Shown piece after piece: positions 22,516-59,466 of a stretch of 60,000 bases of DNA. The translations under genes were made by a program, and so were the position numbers. A model generated the notes under the pieces. The model made no database searches, was not told the origin of the DNA, and was given only the letters and a program-made list of their open reading frames with translations. Numbering within the stretch: the stretch's first letter is position 1; each line of letters begins with the position of its first letter. The DNA comes from Tubulanus polymorphus (lineage: Eukaryota; Nemertea; Palaeonemertea; Tubulaniformes; Tubulanidae). Location of the stretch: assembly GCF_964204645.1 (NCBI RefSeq), contig NC_134036.1, forward strand, positions 6,585,600 through 6,645,599. Reading direction: 5' to 3'.

Positions 22516-22834
22516 ATGTCATTCCTAAGCTTTCCTCCACTAAAATCACTAATTAAAATCATGAGACCACCGGTCATGTGACGTTTGGGAATAAAATACC
22601 CGCACTTAAAACTTGCGGGGTTGGTTTAGTTTGGATTTTGGAAAAGCCAATAACGCTCTTGTTTCGCTCAAATTTTATTCTATCTGCAGTTAGTTCAGGT
22701 CATATAACCGTACGCAAAATTATATATGAAAACATATTCAACTTGATATGACATTGGATGTAAAGGATTCTAACACACGAGCGACGAATAAATATTTTCT
22801 CCTCGCGGACATGTACCGTGCATCATCACAGATT
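22516..22834 (+). repeat. Interspersed LTR-like repeat, copy 2
   Basis: Homologous to 1060-1432, with a common start TCATTCCTAAGCTTTCCTCC, the CCCGCA/TGCGGG hairpin, CTATCTGCAGTTAGTT and the end CATCATCACAGA. It lies far from the micro-exon cluster, so this is a dispersed element rather than part of the gene unit. Confidence 0.45.
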
Positions 22835-23026
22835 TTAAGTCGTCAGCGAATAAAAACTTGTCGGTGACGCCATTCAGTTTGACACAATTCTTTCTCTAGT
22901 TTATAGTTTGAACCGCTCTTATCAGTACACTTTCATTCAGGCATTACGGTAATTCGACTCTCTTTAGATAAACGACTACTTCCAGGCATCACCCACGTCT
23001 CTCTTTCCTCTGCGCATGCGTATATA

Positions 23027-23098
23027 ATCATAACCTTATAGTTTCTAGTAAGTCAGTTAGTCATCATAACCTTATAGTTTCTAGTAAGTCAGTTAGTC
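23027..23098. repeat. 36-bp perfect tandem duplication
   Basis: ATCATAACCTTATAGTTTCT with its following 16 bases is present twice head to tail with no differences seen. Confidence 0.85.
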
Positions 23099-24230
23099 AT
23101 TTGGAAATTCATGAGTTAGATCTTATCAATCGATAGTCGCCACTCGGACGGCCAGAGTCGACGACAAAACTCATATGCTTTAAAAGATTTTGAAATCGAG
23201 CGTCTTCGATTCTTCGCCCCGCGGATAAATTCTAGTAAGATCTAAACCCAAGTATACTAACCCCCGCATCCTAGCCTAAGTTATCGACAAAAAAAGTAAT
23301 AAAATGATTTCACTTATCTTTGTATCGCAATCCGAACATTCTCCACTCTAGCTGCGCCGACCGGTGCTCGCTTCGCGCTGCGCTGCCGAACACTGTTTTT
23401 TTCTCACAGAGCGAATTTAGATAACTGACTCCGAAAGCCCGGTCTGGAGATTTACAACCGTCACGTGTTGAACTGCTGCTAAAAACATGCTTTCCTATAT
23501 TCTACCTACAAGCAATCCTATATTTAACGTTCGATAATTGCTCGTAAATTCTACAGGCTCCGAGAGATCACCAGGCGCCCAACCTACATAAAGGAAAATA
23601 GTAATTAGATACGGTTTAACATGTGCTTATTTTCTAAATTTTCTTAGTCGACGCGCGGGCGCAAAGTACAAAGAACGTTCTTATCGTAAAGAAACGTTAA
23701 GAAATTATTTTCTTTCTTTTTCATCGATATTCACTCAAAGATACACTGCAAACTACTTTCGACTGTAAATTATATAAGTGGTAAACGGTCGTTGAGAAGA
23801 AAAACTGCGCGACTATTGACCACTGGACGAAAAACAAAGACATACCTATAGTTTTAGGATAGCCACATTAAAACCGGTATTTGAGCTTCGATCGAGACAT
23901 TGCCTATTTCATCAAATAGTAGCCAAATTGATGCAAAATATATATTCGCGATTGAGACGTTAGTACGATCCGACTTATAAAACTAGATACCGCGTACCGC
24001 GGTGAAGCTATTTCGCGCATTAATATATCGACATCGAAATGTTGAAATGTGTGGCCATTCAAAAATGAAACTGCGAGCGTTTCTCATCACCGCAGGCGCG
24101 TCGGTAAAATCAACATTTTTGGGGCTTGGAAATAGATGCACATTCTAGGCCTAAATATAAACGAAAGCTGTCTCGCTCCAGCGCTTCTTCAATCATCCGC
24201 TAAATATTTCAGTTCAAGGTAACTGTTTTA

Positions 24231-24238
24231 TATAAAAG
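24231..24238 (+). promoter_or_regulatory. TATA box before the small Cys-rich gene
   Basis: TATAAAAG, 79 bp upstream of the ATG at 24310. An initiator-like TCATCG sits 30-35 bp downstream. It supports a promoter for the 24310-24953 model. Confidence 0.35.
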
Positions 24239-24309
24239 CTCAGGTAAAAATGAACACCTCCCTCATCGATTATTCACAGTCGTTGCTGATCGCCGTGACC
24301 TACGCCAAA

Positions 24310-24953
24310 ATGTTGCGCGTCGAAAGGTAACTTTTGATCCCTGGATCTATCATAAACCCGAAGGAAGTTTTCAATCCGAGTGAAAGCCTGCTGCAAGCCC
24401 ATGAAAATAGGTTATGAATCCTCCACTAGTAGGCTAGTTAGTATAAGCTATTAACTTATTTCCGTACAAAGGGAGATATCTTCCAAAATGACTAATTACG
24501 TTTTGTACCTCGTTTCGTTATGATTTCCAGCTTTTACTAAATCTAATGCCTCGTTGTAATAAGTTCACATTTTAAACTATGCCAAAAACCTATTATCAGG
24601 ACCAAAGAATTGCCGCATCAACACGAAACACTCCCATCCAATAACCGTGATGTATCCTCCTAAATACCTCCCACCAATCTATATAATAGTTATCTAGATA
24701 TTCTATAATACTCGATCTCTACGAGCGATATTATACTGAAAGAAGAAATGGATTCTATGATTCTACTCACCGGCAGTTCGCCTCCAGCACGGCCGTATAA
24801 TCCAGTGTGAACATGGCGTGTACCGTCTACTATAGTGCCAAGAGGGAAAAGAGGGTGGATGCAGAACAGCTGCTCTGCGCCGCGTATGAAACCAACTTAG
24901 CGAATTGCATGAACAGCTGCGCCGGATGCATCTTAGCCAGACAGCGATTGTGA
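24310..24953 (+). CDS. Possible two-exon small cysteine-rich protein
   Basis: Exon 1 is 24310-24326 (MLRVE plus AG) with donor GTAACT. Exon 2 is 24806-24953, after the acceptor ATCCAG, and completes an AGT codon in phase 2. It then runs VNMACTVYYSAKREKR, VDAEQLLCAAYETNLANC and MNSCAGCILARQRL to TGA. The product is 54 residues with five cysteines (C-x20-C-x9-C-x3-C-x2-C) and a basic KREKR stretch that could be a processing site. A TATA box lies upstream. An earlier in-frame ATG at 24250 would add a moderately hydrophobic N-terminus. I recognise no family. The phase match and Cys density support it; the short length and lack of a clear signal peptide or polyA signal argue against it. Confidence 0.3.
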
Positions 24954-26079
24954 AAAACGAACTACTAATACGTTATACTGTTTTTCAACCAACGCGTATA
25001 TTCGTAATTTCGTATACGACTCATGACTGCCTTTAACTATCTATAATAGTGTGTTTTGAACAATTTCAAACGATCGTATTTTTTCATTCAGTTCGGATTC
25101 ATACGGATTTTCATTTAACCAGCGCGTAGTTCATCAACATGTATAAAACTCATGACAGCTGTTTAGCGTGCAAATGGGTTGATGTTATTGCACGGCTCTG
25201 TCCTGTTTTGTGAATGAACGTTCCGTGAAGATATCCGAGTGCGTTGTGACCATGACGCTTACAAAAGAACTATATATATATATATTATATGTATATGTAC
25301 CCGGTTCACGGAATCAGGTCGGGCTCCCAGAAAAGGTGCTCCCAGAAAATGTTCGATATTTCTTTCTCGGGGCAGAGATGCCATCTGAACCCGTTCGGAG
25401 CACCAAATCTACCCTTCCTTCCATCAGCAATGGTTATTTTAACCTGTTCGATACACATCCGCTTGTCGGGGAATTGATATAAATGACACAAAAAGCCGGT
25501 TCACGGAATGAGGTCGGGCTTTTTGTATCATTTATATCTAAATGTCCTCGGTCCCGATGATCTTAGTTATCGTGCTATCGTATTGATTCGGGACTGTTTG
25601 TTGGATACTACAGAACAGTGCGGACAGGAGCCACAAGAGTAAATGGGAAATTCGACCACTTTGGTGCGATACATTTTATCTTCGGGTTGCGTAATCTAAA
25701 TATATAGACAAACGTTGTTAACGTCGTTTACATTGGCTAGTTCTATATTCGGCGCGCGTTGTACCGAAGAATATCGACAGAAAACAGAAATTAGTCCAGA
25801 TCAATTTCCTTTTTGAATAACAATTCATTTCTGACGTTTCGACTTTATCCTATATATAAATATGATCCATCACAGAACATCATCTGAGTGTGGTATGATT
25901 TCTGCAGACACGTACTCAATCTTTATGACGACCAAAGGGTAAGATTAGTGAGTTGTGCACTCAAAAGGCCGCTGGGTTTGTAAGGGGAATCAAATCAAAA
26001 AACGAAATCTACCGGCTATCGGACATGAGTTTGCTCAGTTAACGAGAAACAAATATGCATGTATTTCACCATCTCCCTG
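24954..26079. other. Non-coding stretch with a hairpin
   Basis: No gene is supported. It holds a direct repeat of GGTTCACGGAAT.AGGTCGGG at about 25302 and 25497, and the hairpin listed separately. Confidence 0.4.
25476..25538. repeat. 22-bp-arm hairpin
   Basis: Arms 25476-25497 and 25517-25538 pair over 22 bp with a single mismatch (GACACA against GATACA in the complement). The loop contains GGTTCACGGAATGAGGTC, which also occurs near 25303. It is probably a foldback element end or a structured RNA. Confidence 0.6.
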
Positions 26080-26165
26080 GGCAGGGATTCGAACATGATG
26101 GCATCGAGACTCTTGCCACGGTACGAGACCCTGCCGTACTAGACCGATAGCGCAGCTACACGCGC
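26080..26165 (-). repeat. tRNA-derived SINE-like fragment 1
   Basis: The minus strand shows a B-box-like TGTTCGAATCCC downstream of TAGCTGCGCTATCGG, which resembles a degenerate A box. It does not fold as an intact tRNA. It lies about 120 bp from a second such fragment. Confidence 0.4.
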
Positions 26166-26271
26166 AACTTAGACGATGTCATTATTAGCCAATCAGATAT
26201 CCCGTTTAATTTTTTTTTTCTACGAAATTTGAGAGACCAGAGAATAATATTCGATCAAAGAAACTCTGTCG

Positions 26272-26352
26272 GTACCAGGGTTTGAACCCATGAACCCACG
26301 ATTGACGGGACCAGTGACTGGTGGCTTAACCCGCAGTCACTGCGGCCAGACA
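26272..26352 (-). repeat. tRNA-derived SINE-like fragment 2
   Basis: The minus strand carries a GGTTCAAACCC B box and an upstream GGTTAAGCCACC D-arm-like part. The cloverleaf is incomplete, so this is a SINE head or a tRNA pseudogene. Confidence 0.45.
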
Positions 26353-26663
26353 ATCAAAGTCACGTAAGTTTTGGTTAGTAAAGCCGTTTCAAATTTCTTT
26401 TAAAACCCCTATAGTAGTTTAACCCCTTAAGCCACCTTTTTAATGTTTTATTTTGTAGTTAAGGTACCCAGGCTTATTTCTAAATTTCTAGTTAATATTC
26501 GAAAAATAGTTTTTTCTTAATACTTCGATTTTGACTTGAATCATCATAGTTTCTGTTTTTGCTGCATGGTTACAAGAGCCTGCTCTTAGTTGTCTTAGCA
26601 ATAACATAAAATAAGACCCACTTTGGTGTTGATAGTGATTCTGATGGCGTGTATTGATGGCGT

Positions 26664-26812
26664 GACCGACCGACCGACCGACCGACCGACCGACCGACCG
26701 ACCGACCGACCGACCGACCGACCGACCGACCGACCGACCGACCGACCGACCGACCGACCGACCGACCGACCGACCGACCGACCGACCGACCGACCGACCG
26801 ACCGACCGACCG
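26664..26812. repeat. (GACC)n microsatellite
   Basis: About 37 uninterrupted GACC units. Confidence 0.98.
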
Positions 26813-28824
26813 GAATATAATTTTATACAAACTCGGAATCAACCTATAATATTCAAATATTTTTAAATATTTTTAAATTTTCTTACCTTGTTTTTCATAA
26901 GATATGCAGCTTTTCCCCTCAGACCGATTCGCTTTTTAACTGTTGATGATGATGATGAATTTCACTGAATCGGTGTTAACTGTAAAGAGAAAATGTTCAG
27001 CTATTAAGATTTTAATTACTAAATACATGAAAAAACGAAACTTAATTTTACTTAAATCACAAATATTTTACTAAAAATTGCAATAATTCACAAGAAAGCA
27101 AAATAGATCCGCCAGGTTCGCTAGTAGATAGTTGGTCGTCCGCGTTCGATTTCTTCTAAATTTCAATCGAATCTGAATGATGTTTTCTCCTAAATGAATC
27201 AAGAAAACTTTATCGATATACGAATGAAAGTATTGTATATATCTTTCTTGTTTTAAGGGGGGGGGTGTTGTGATAATATATGGATTCGGGAGTCTAAAAA
27301 TCCAGTTCAAAATTGATTGAAAATGAACTAATTGTGACAACGGACGACCTTCTGTTCGTCACGCCATCTGGCGGGATAGATGGCACTGTCTACATATCTT
27401 GAGCGCTGTAGTGTCATAATAGATACATGCGTACGCATGAATTGTAATTTTGTAATTTCTTTTTCTGTGCTCTAAATCAAATGTCTTTTTGTTGAGCAAA
27501 TTAAACTAATTAACTAAACTAAACACTGAACTACAGCTATATTGTTGATAATTTTGCTGTATTCTATTTTAGAAGTTTATATTTTCGGTTGAAATTTTGT
27601 ACATTTACACAGTCTCTCTCCATGTACCATAGAAATGGTCGGGGTGTAAATATTCATTCCTTATCTTAATTCTAATTTTTACCCTAATCCTAATAATTTT
27701 ATTAGAGAAAGTTTCATTCCCTGTTGTTTTGTAAATGATGTATATTCCATCGTCCACTTGCATGTACCATAGAAATGCTTTGATAGAATCCCGATCATAA
27801 TCATTATCATAATATTTACCTCGTGAATGGTAAGCATCTGTAATCGAACGAGCTCGTGCTTATATTTTGGCGAAGAAATATCCCATCGCTAAACTAAACC
27901 GCGGACATAATGGCTATGTCATCAGTGTCGTAGCTGGGGGGTCGCATGGCTTCAGATTCAGTCGGATAAACGTCTCGGATGACAAGAGACACAATGTGTA
28001 AACGAGTACTCATTATTCAGCTATGATTCATACGATAGACGCCTATGGTCGAAACCCGTGTGCGGGTCAGGTTCATCGGTTTCGGAGGGATGTGTACGCT
28101 TCAACGCTTCGCGATGCTATATATGCCTAATGGCTATTTCAACTTGACCTGTCAGAACATCGTGTGTCCTAGTTCAATCAGTTTAGTTACCTGATAAAAA
28201 AGTCTTATAAGGACCACCAAGGACTGGTAGTTGACCCAAGACATTGATTTTTAATCCACTTAACACTGCATTGAATGATTGCCAAAACATCTTCATCAAA
28301 CCCGTTCGGCGGAGGATGAAAAAATTCGGGGATTATTTTGCGATTGTTGGACAAAAATTGAAAAGTCCCGCCACCTACCACTGTTACGGCATTTCAACGA
28401 CTGTAAGACAGCTCTAAACCACGCCAGTATTACAGTTAGATCTGCCACCATCGACTTATTCGTCGACTTACAGCTTCCATATCGGTAACGACGACACCTA
28501 GCGTGTTTTCCGCGACTTCATATCAATTTTTCAACGATTTTTTTTTAAAGAAATAACTTGTAAAAAGTTTTTTTTCTTCATTTTTCCATCATTAGAATCA
28601 AATTAATCTCGATTTCGAATCTTTTCTGTTCAGATTTGAGCTCTTATTACTGATAATCTTCGTCATTCATTTACTATGAACTGCGTTGCAGCTTTTATGT
28701 TAGCTAATCATCAAATTTAGACCCGTGCCGAGGTTTTGTTGAGGGGCAGTTCTATTTCAAGAAAAGGGGCACATTTCGCGGTGAAAATCTCGCATTAATC
28801 TCGACACGGTACATCTGATTAGCT

Positions 28825-28826
<2 letters not shown>
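26813..28826. other. Non-coding stretch
   Basis: No gene was found. It contains a CTCF-like motif at 27362-27374 and two occurrences of CATGTACCATAGAAATG near 27620 and 27760. An open frame at 28279-28488 has no domain, splice or promoter support. Confidence 0.4.
27362..27374 (-). promoter_or_regulatory. CTCF-like motif 1
   Basis: Minus strand CCGCCAGATGGCG fits the CTCF core CCNNNAGRKGGCR. Three further motifs in the same orientation lie at 36392, 44503 and 53435. Confidence 0.35.

Positions 28827-28905
<79 letters not shown>
28827..28905. repeat. (TA)n microsatellite
   Basis: Uninterrupted TA repeat. Confidence 0.97.
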
Positions 28906-28908
<3 letters not shown>

Positions 28909-29619
28909 TGGTGGGCGCCGAGCGGGAACCTGTTCGCCCAAGAAACCGTGGGCGATGTTATATATCCATAAAGGGTTTGCGCTCAGGGTTTGTATTGGCG
29001 TGAGCTTCCGTGTGCGGCCATCAAACCCTGCCAAGCGAAGATGGACATTGCCAGAAGACAATATAGACATTGATCGTGCAGCATCCAATCCTTGCTTGCT
29101 TGACTGATCGGTAGATCGAAGTCGCTGAAGCCATTGCCACTATAATTGTGATCCAGTATACAATCATATAACTCCGCATTGGTTACGAGTAACATCTTAC
29201 TCATATACCAGTAATACGCAAGAAATTATAAGTTTCGATTATTGAAGTGAATGTAACCGCACTTGCCATCAAATATCGCTGCAGTGCGGGCAAAGTCGAA
29301 AATGAAAACCTAAACCAATTGACAACAACTGACAACAAAATAGATATATGAACTGTAGATGAATGATGTATATTTTCAATGAAGCATGCGCAGATATAAC
29401 GAAACAATTGCAGAATATAATTGCAGATTTATAATCCAGATAATAATTCATAAACCGAAAAAAATGAAATTATGACGAATGAAATCAAGTCTAGATTAAA
29501 AAGTCCTACAGTTCAAAGTTCAATACATGCAGTACACGTAAATGTCACTAACGAATAAATACAACGAGATAAATAGTACTTTAAAGATTAACTAGTTCAT
29601 CCGAGACGCACGAGCGTTC

Positions 29620-29790
29620 GCTACTTAGCGAGTAGTAGCTACTCATTCACACGATGAAGCTACTATCTACGAGCATATTGCTCGTAGCTACTATCAACAC
29701 TAGTGGCGAAAGCTAGCGCATCTGATCTACGAGCAATTTTAGATAATTGCTCGTAGGTCTTATAGACTAGTGTTTACCCGCGAAGTACTA
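29620..29790. repeat. Nested palindrome cluster
   Basis: CTACGAGCA TAT TGCTCGTAG at 29667-29687. A 12-bp-arm hairpin CTACGAGCAATT...AATTGCTCGTAG at 29727-29756 lies inside an outer pair AACACTAGT (29696) and ACTAGTGTT (29766). This could be a foldback transposon remnant or structured RNA. Confidence 0.6.
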
Positions 29791-31503
29791 CACGTCTCGT
29801 TGTATTTCTTCTACCCCAGGTTTATGCGGCTCGTTCACGCGGGTCTTTTTAATCTTAAAAAAGGGATTGTCCCCGTTATTTATTTATTTGGTTGTTAAAT
29901 TTCGTTGGATTTTTCGATTGAGTGTCCCTTACAGACACACCATACCTGCCGGGAGCGAAACGGGGGTTTGATTTTGAAATCGGAAATCGAAGTACAGATA
30001 TATTCGTGTGATCGTCGGTCGAGTAAACAGAATTCTTTTTTTCTTAAATCAAAGTACATAATTGGAAATTCGGTTCCGGTTCATTCACGTTCACGCGGGT
30101 CTTAACGAGCGATACTGTTGAATTCGTAGTATCAAACGCGCGATGAAAGTTCATTACGCGACAGCGGAGTTTCCGCGCGAACCGGCTGAAACGTACTAAA
30201 CGGAGGTTGAGTTTCGGTGTCGGAGGTTGAGTCGTCAAATCGTGGCTCCGAGCAATCGAATTAACAGTTCACACGATCGGTTATTCGAACTGATGCACGA
30301 GCAGTAGTAAACGTTGTGCAACGCACGGAACGTTAGTTAACATGTTAAAACTTTCAAAATCCATTACGTCGAACTCACGGAACATTACGAACGGTTGCAC
30401 AAACCAGTTTTACTCACCAAACTCCACTTTCAGTCACAGAAAATAGCTCCCGATATTCTTAAAAATGCTGTGGAGTTCTAATTGAACATCCCCGAATCCT
30501 TTTGCGTGAATTCAACTTTTAAAAGATTTCGTAATTTACCCCGCTTTGAGCGGGAAATTTGGCCAAGATTTCAAGAAGCCTCAATAGATCCTTCCTCTTT
30601 CTAAAGAATCCGTGGCTCCTGCCATCGTCAGTACCTTTCTGGAATTTAACCACGGATCATGGGAATGAAATTTTCTTATTTTCCATAAAGCACTGACGCC
30701 ACGGGGCACTTACAAGTGCATCAACTGCAAATTTCGGATATTTTGCAGGACTTGAATTTTGTGCAGATGTTTCCAAAGAAAAATGAAAACATCATTGTAT
30801 TGAAAACTTTTCTTCCGAAAAAGTAAATTTTGCTTGCTCATTTGAACTGAAACACACTAGGCCTACACCCAACTAAATGCCGGTTAGATTAGTCTTAGAA
30901 ATAGAATAAGGGGACGCCGCTACTTGACGCTCAATAAAATGAGCCCCAAAATGACTCGACCCGTGATACAATGTATAAGTACACTGTAGCTGGGCTATGC
31001 ATAGATACGTCAGCTAGGATGTCACGGTTTCAGACGCTGTTAACAATGTTGATATACAGGGTCTCAGAAAATATACAAGGTCTCAGAAATGTGTTACCGT
31101 CACTTTAAGATTACTAATTCATGAACTCGAAATACATTTATTGCGGGGGTAAATTTGGCAGACTTGGGTGTTTGCTCGAGGATAGAATGTTGAAATGCAA
31201 TAATAAGTCATGCAGTGCCATATTTTTGAAGGGCCTATAAAACGGAGTCGAACGGATACAAGAAATAAGGATTATCGCACTATGTAGGCTTATTGATAAA
31301 TGATCTACTTTCATTCGGCAGGATTTGAGACATGATAATTATATCAACTACGAGAAGAAGTATCTAATTGATAAGACACTGTTGGTCTGCTAGACTAGTT
31401 GAACTTCTCGGGAACTTGTCCTCAATATCATAACCATGTTTCATCAAATCGCAGTTGAGCTCTTTAGCAACGGACTTTTTGCGCGTTGCCAATTTTACAA
31501 AAA

Positions 31504-31584
31504 CTGAAAATTCAAACGATTGAATTTATGTGTTAATACCAGTTTATTTTACATCTTAATCAGTTGGATAGCAGGCACAGAGTG
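31504..31584. repeat. 81-bp direct repeat, first copy
   Basis: Identical to 31898-31978, starting CTGAAAATTCAAACGATTGA. The copies start 394 bp apart. Confidence 0.9.
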
Positions 31585-31897
31585 TTATGATAATTAGTTA
31601 CAGTATACACAGAATAGAATCGAATATTATACTACTTGATTACTCATACTTCATCAGATCGTAACTGAGATTGTCCTACAATGACTTTTCTTTAACTACA
31701 TACTTAATACAAAGGCCTATTTCTACAAACAAATAATCATTAGCCGTCATTTTAGATTAAATACCTAATCTATAAAAATTGACTCTCAGTACCAAATGTA
31801 CGTGTTACATAAAGGTCTGATTTCTCAGCTAAGCCTAGGTACACATTTATGCCAAAACATATATAAGATTTAACTATGAAAAATGGATGTAACTCAC

Positions 31898-31978
31898 CTG
31901 AAAATTCAAACGATTGAATTTATGTGTTAATACCAGTTTATTTTACATCTTAATCAGTTGGATAGCAGGCACAGAGTG
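31898..31978. repeat. 81-bp direct repeat, second copy
   Basis: Identical to 31504-31584. No open frame or terminal repeats; probably a local duplication or the remnant ends of a deleted element. Confidence 0.9.
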
Positions 31979-32959
31979 ATCAAATCTGTGCTGCCAAAAA
32001 CCAAGTTGATTAAGATACTCCCATCAAGAAATTAGTGACCAAAACTTCTAGCGATTGGTTCATCCAAATCTTAATGACATATTAAGACACTAATTACCTG
32101 ATGAGAGCTAAACTAGTTGCGAGGGCAGGTGAGTTGAGAGTTGTTTATATTGCTATTACATCACTTATTCAAAAATAGTGCCAGTTCGCTAGGTAGACAA
32201 AATACTCAATAAACAAGACAGCCTACTTGAGCTACCAAAACGGTATCCGGGTAAAAGTGACAAAGACTAAGGGTTAGATCCATTAATGGACATAGGAAAA
32301 ATCTACAAATATGTTTTCTTAGCTACAAATGACCTGGCAAAATATTGATTACAATATTTAAACATAAAAACACAATCCGCAGTTCCAGATAAAAATACTC
32401 CTTGCTAAAGCTCGATGTCGAATTGTGACACATCAGATTCGGTATATCTCAAAGTCTCCTACTTTCTGTTGAAATGCGGTGATTTGGTGAATTTATATCA
32501 ATTTTTCAACTGGCAGCTGGTCATATATCAATGAACATATACAACGGGACAGTCCGTCAGTATGGTTCGACGCCATTTTTATGAGCATTCATAAACACGC
32601 GAGTGCTCAGCCATGCATTACTTATGATTGCATTTTAACATTTCATCTTCGAAAAGACATTCAGGTCCAACGACCACACCTCCAAAAAAGAAAATAATTT
32701 CAACCATAGTTAATGGATAATTATTAATCTAAATGCACGGACAACACATTTTCTGAGACAGCCTGTACAGTACGTCGTGGAAGAGCTAATTTCAACACGA
32801 AGAAACTGTTTCGAACACAACAGCATTCGATCTCTCGATCGATAGTTCGACGTTCGGAGACGAATTCTTACGAAGCCACGTGACAAGAACGCCGACGAAC
32901 AGCGACCTATCGGGCGTTATAAAAAATAGTTTCACTCATTCTGATGTGTTAGTTATACA

Positions 32960-35220
32960 GCGATGGTAAAATAGTGTTAGTAATACAAATATAGTTATAC
33001 TGTGATGTAGTAATATAGTGATAGTAATACGGTGTTAAAATACAGTGATAGTAGAACAGTTTTAGCAATACAATGATAGCAATACAGTGATAGCAATACA
33101 GTGATAGCAATACAGTGATAGCAATACAGTGATATTAGAACAGTGATAGTAATTCAGTGATAGTAATATAATGATAGCAATACAGTGATAGTAATTCAGT
33201 GATAGTAATACAATGATAGCAATAAAGTGATAGTAATACAGTGATATTAGAACAGTGATAGTAATTCAGTGATAGTAATATAATGATAGCAATACAGTGA
33301 TAGTAATTCAGTGATAGTAATACAATGATAGCAATACAGTGATAGTAATACAGTGATATTAGAACAGTGATAGTAATTCAGTGATAGTAATATAATGATA
33401 GCAATACAGTGATAGCAATACAGTGATAGTAATACAGTGATAGTAATACAATGATAGCAATACAGTGATAGTAATACAGTGATAGTAATACAGTGATAGT
33501 AATATAGTGATAGTAATACGGTGTTAAAATACAGTCATAGTAGAACAGTTTTAGCAATACAATGATAGCAATACAGTGATAGCAATACAGTGATAGCAAT
33601 ACAGTGATATTAGAACAGTGATAGTAATTCAGTGATAGTAATACAGTGATAGCAATACAGTGATAGCAATACAGTGATATTAGAACAGTGATAGTAATTC
33701 AGTGATAGTAATATAATGATAGCAATACAGTGATAGCAATACAGTGATAGCAATACAGTGATAGTAATACAGTGATAGCAATACAGTGATAGTAATACAG
33801 TGATAGTAATACAGTGATAGCAATACAGTGATAGTAATTCAGTGATAGTAATACAGTGATAGCAATACAGTGATAGCAATACAGTGATCGTAATACAGTG
33901 ATAGCAATACAGTGATAGTAATACAGTGATAGTAATACAGTGATAGTAATACAGTGATAGCAATACAATGATAGCAATACAGTGATAGTAATACAGTGAT
34001 AGCAATACAGTGATAGTAATACAGTGATAGTAATACAGTGATAGCAATACCATGATAGCAATACAGTGATAGTAATACAGTGATAGCAATACAGTGATAG
34101 TAATACAGTGATAGTAATACAGTGATAGTAATATAGTGATAGTAATACGGTGTTAAAATACAGTCATAGTAGAACAGTTTTAGCAATACAATGATAGCAA
34201 TACAGTGATAGCAATACAGTGATAGCAATACAGTGATAGCAATACAGTGATATTAGAACAGTGATAGTAATTCAGTGATAGTAATATAATGATAGCAATA
34301 CAGTGATAGTAATTCAGTGATAGTAATACAGTGATAGCAATACAGTGATAGTAATACAGTGATATTAGAACAGTGATAGTAATTCAGTGATAGTAATATA
34401 ATGATAGCAATACAGTGATAGTAATTCAGTGATAGTAATACAGTGATAGCAATACAGTGATAGTAATACAGTGATAGCAATACAGTGATAGCAATACAGT
34501 GATATTAGAACAGTGATAGTTATTCAGTGATAGTAATACAATGATAGCAATACAGTGATAGTAATACAGTGATAGCAATACAGTGATAGTAATACAGTGA
34601 TAGTAATACAGTGATAGCAATACAATGATAGCAATACAGTGATAGTAATCCAGAGATAGCAATACAGAATTAGTGATAGTTTTATAGGGGTAGTAAAGAT
34701 AGTAAGACAGTGATAGTAAATCATTAACATAGTTATACACTGTTAGTAATACATGGGTAGTAGTGCAGTGTTAGTAATACAGGTATAGTAATACAGAGAT
34801 AGTAATACAGAGATAGTAATACAGGGATAGTAATACATTGTTAGTAATACAGTAAGGGTTATCTAGACATATTAATACAGTGATAGTAATACTGTGTTAC
34901 TAAGATAGGGTTAGTTATATTGGGGAAGTAAAAGATACTAATACAGTGAGAGTAATAAAATAATGAAGTAATTCACTGTTAGTAATACATGGATGGTTAT
35001 ACAGTGTTAGTATCATAGTGTTAGTAATACAGTGATAGTAATACATTGTTAGTTAAACAGTTATATACTTCATCCCCTTAGTAACTATCCCAGTGATCGT
35101 AATACAGTGTTAGTATTATAGGGATATTAGTACTACAGTGATAGTTATACACGGATAGTATGTATGGTTAGCAATACAGTGATAGTAATAAAGTGATAGT
35201 AATACAAATACAGTAATAAA
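32960..35220. repeat. 14-bp minisatellite (GATAGTAATACAGT)n
   Basis: About 2.3 kb of a 14-bp unit. GATAGCAATACAGT and GATATTAGAACAGT variants are arranged in a higher-order pattern, and larger duplicated blocks are visible (for example 33000-33120 against 33500-33610 and 34120-34240). The edges decay. It ends about 140 bp from the stop codon of the minus-strand CUB gene. Three units make 42 nt, which produces artefactual repetitive frames on the minus strand. Confidence 0.97.
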
Positions 35221-35356
35221 GTGACGGCAAAAATACATGTATTTTTGGTGACGAGGACAGTTATACAGAGATGTGTATGCAGAGCTGGTATTAGAGTGAA
35301 AGCTGTGCAGTGTTAGTATATTGATAGGAATACTTGATATCGCTGGATACGTCTAA

Positions 35357-59466
<24,110 letters not shown>

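Larger units (their letters stand above)
28906..32949. other. Non-coding stretch
   Basis: No gene model is supported. It contains the nested palindromes at 29620-29790 and an identical 81-bp direct repeat at 31504-31584 and 31898-31978. Confidence 0.4.

Noticed and set aside
26570-26842. TDRP or GRSV repeat proteins over (GACC)n
   Set aside because: Simple-sequence artefact present on both strands.
33378-34740. Minus-strand Leu/Tyr/His-rich frames in the 14-bp array
   Set aside because: Artefact of the tandem repeat; they appear in several frames at once.
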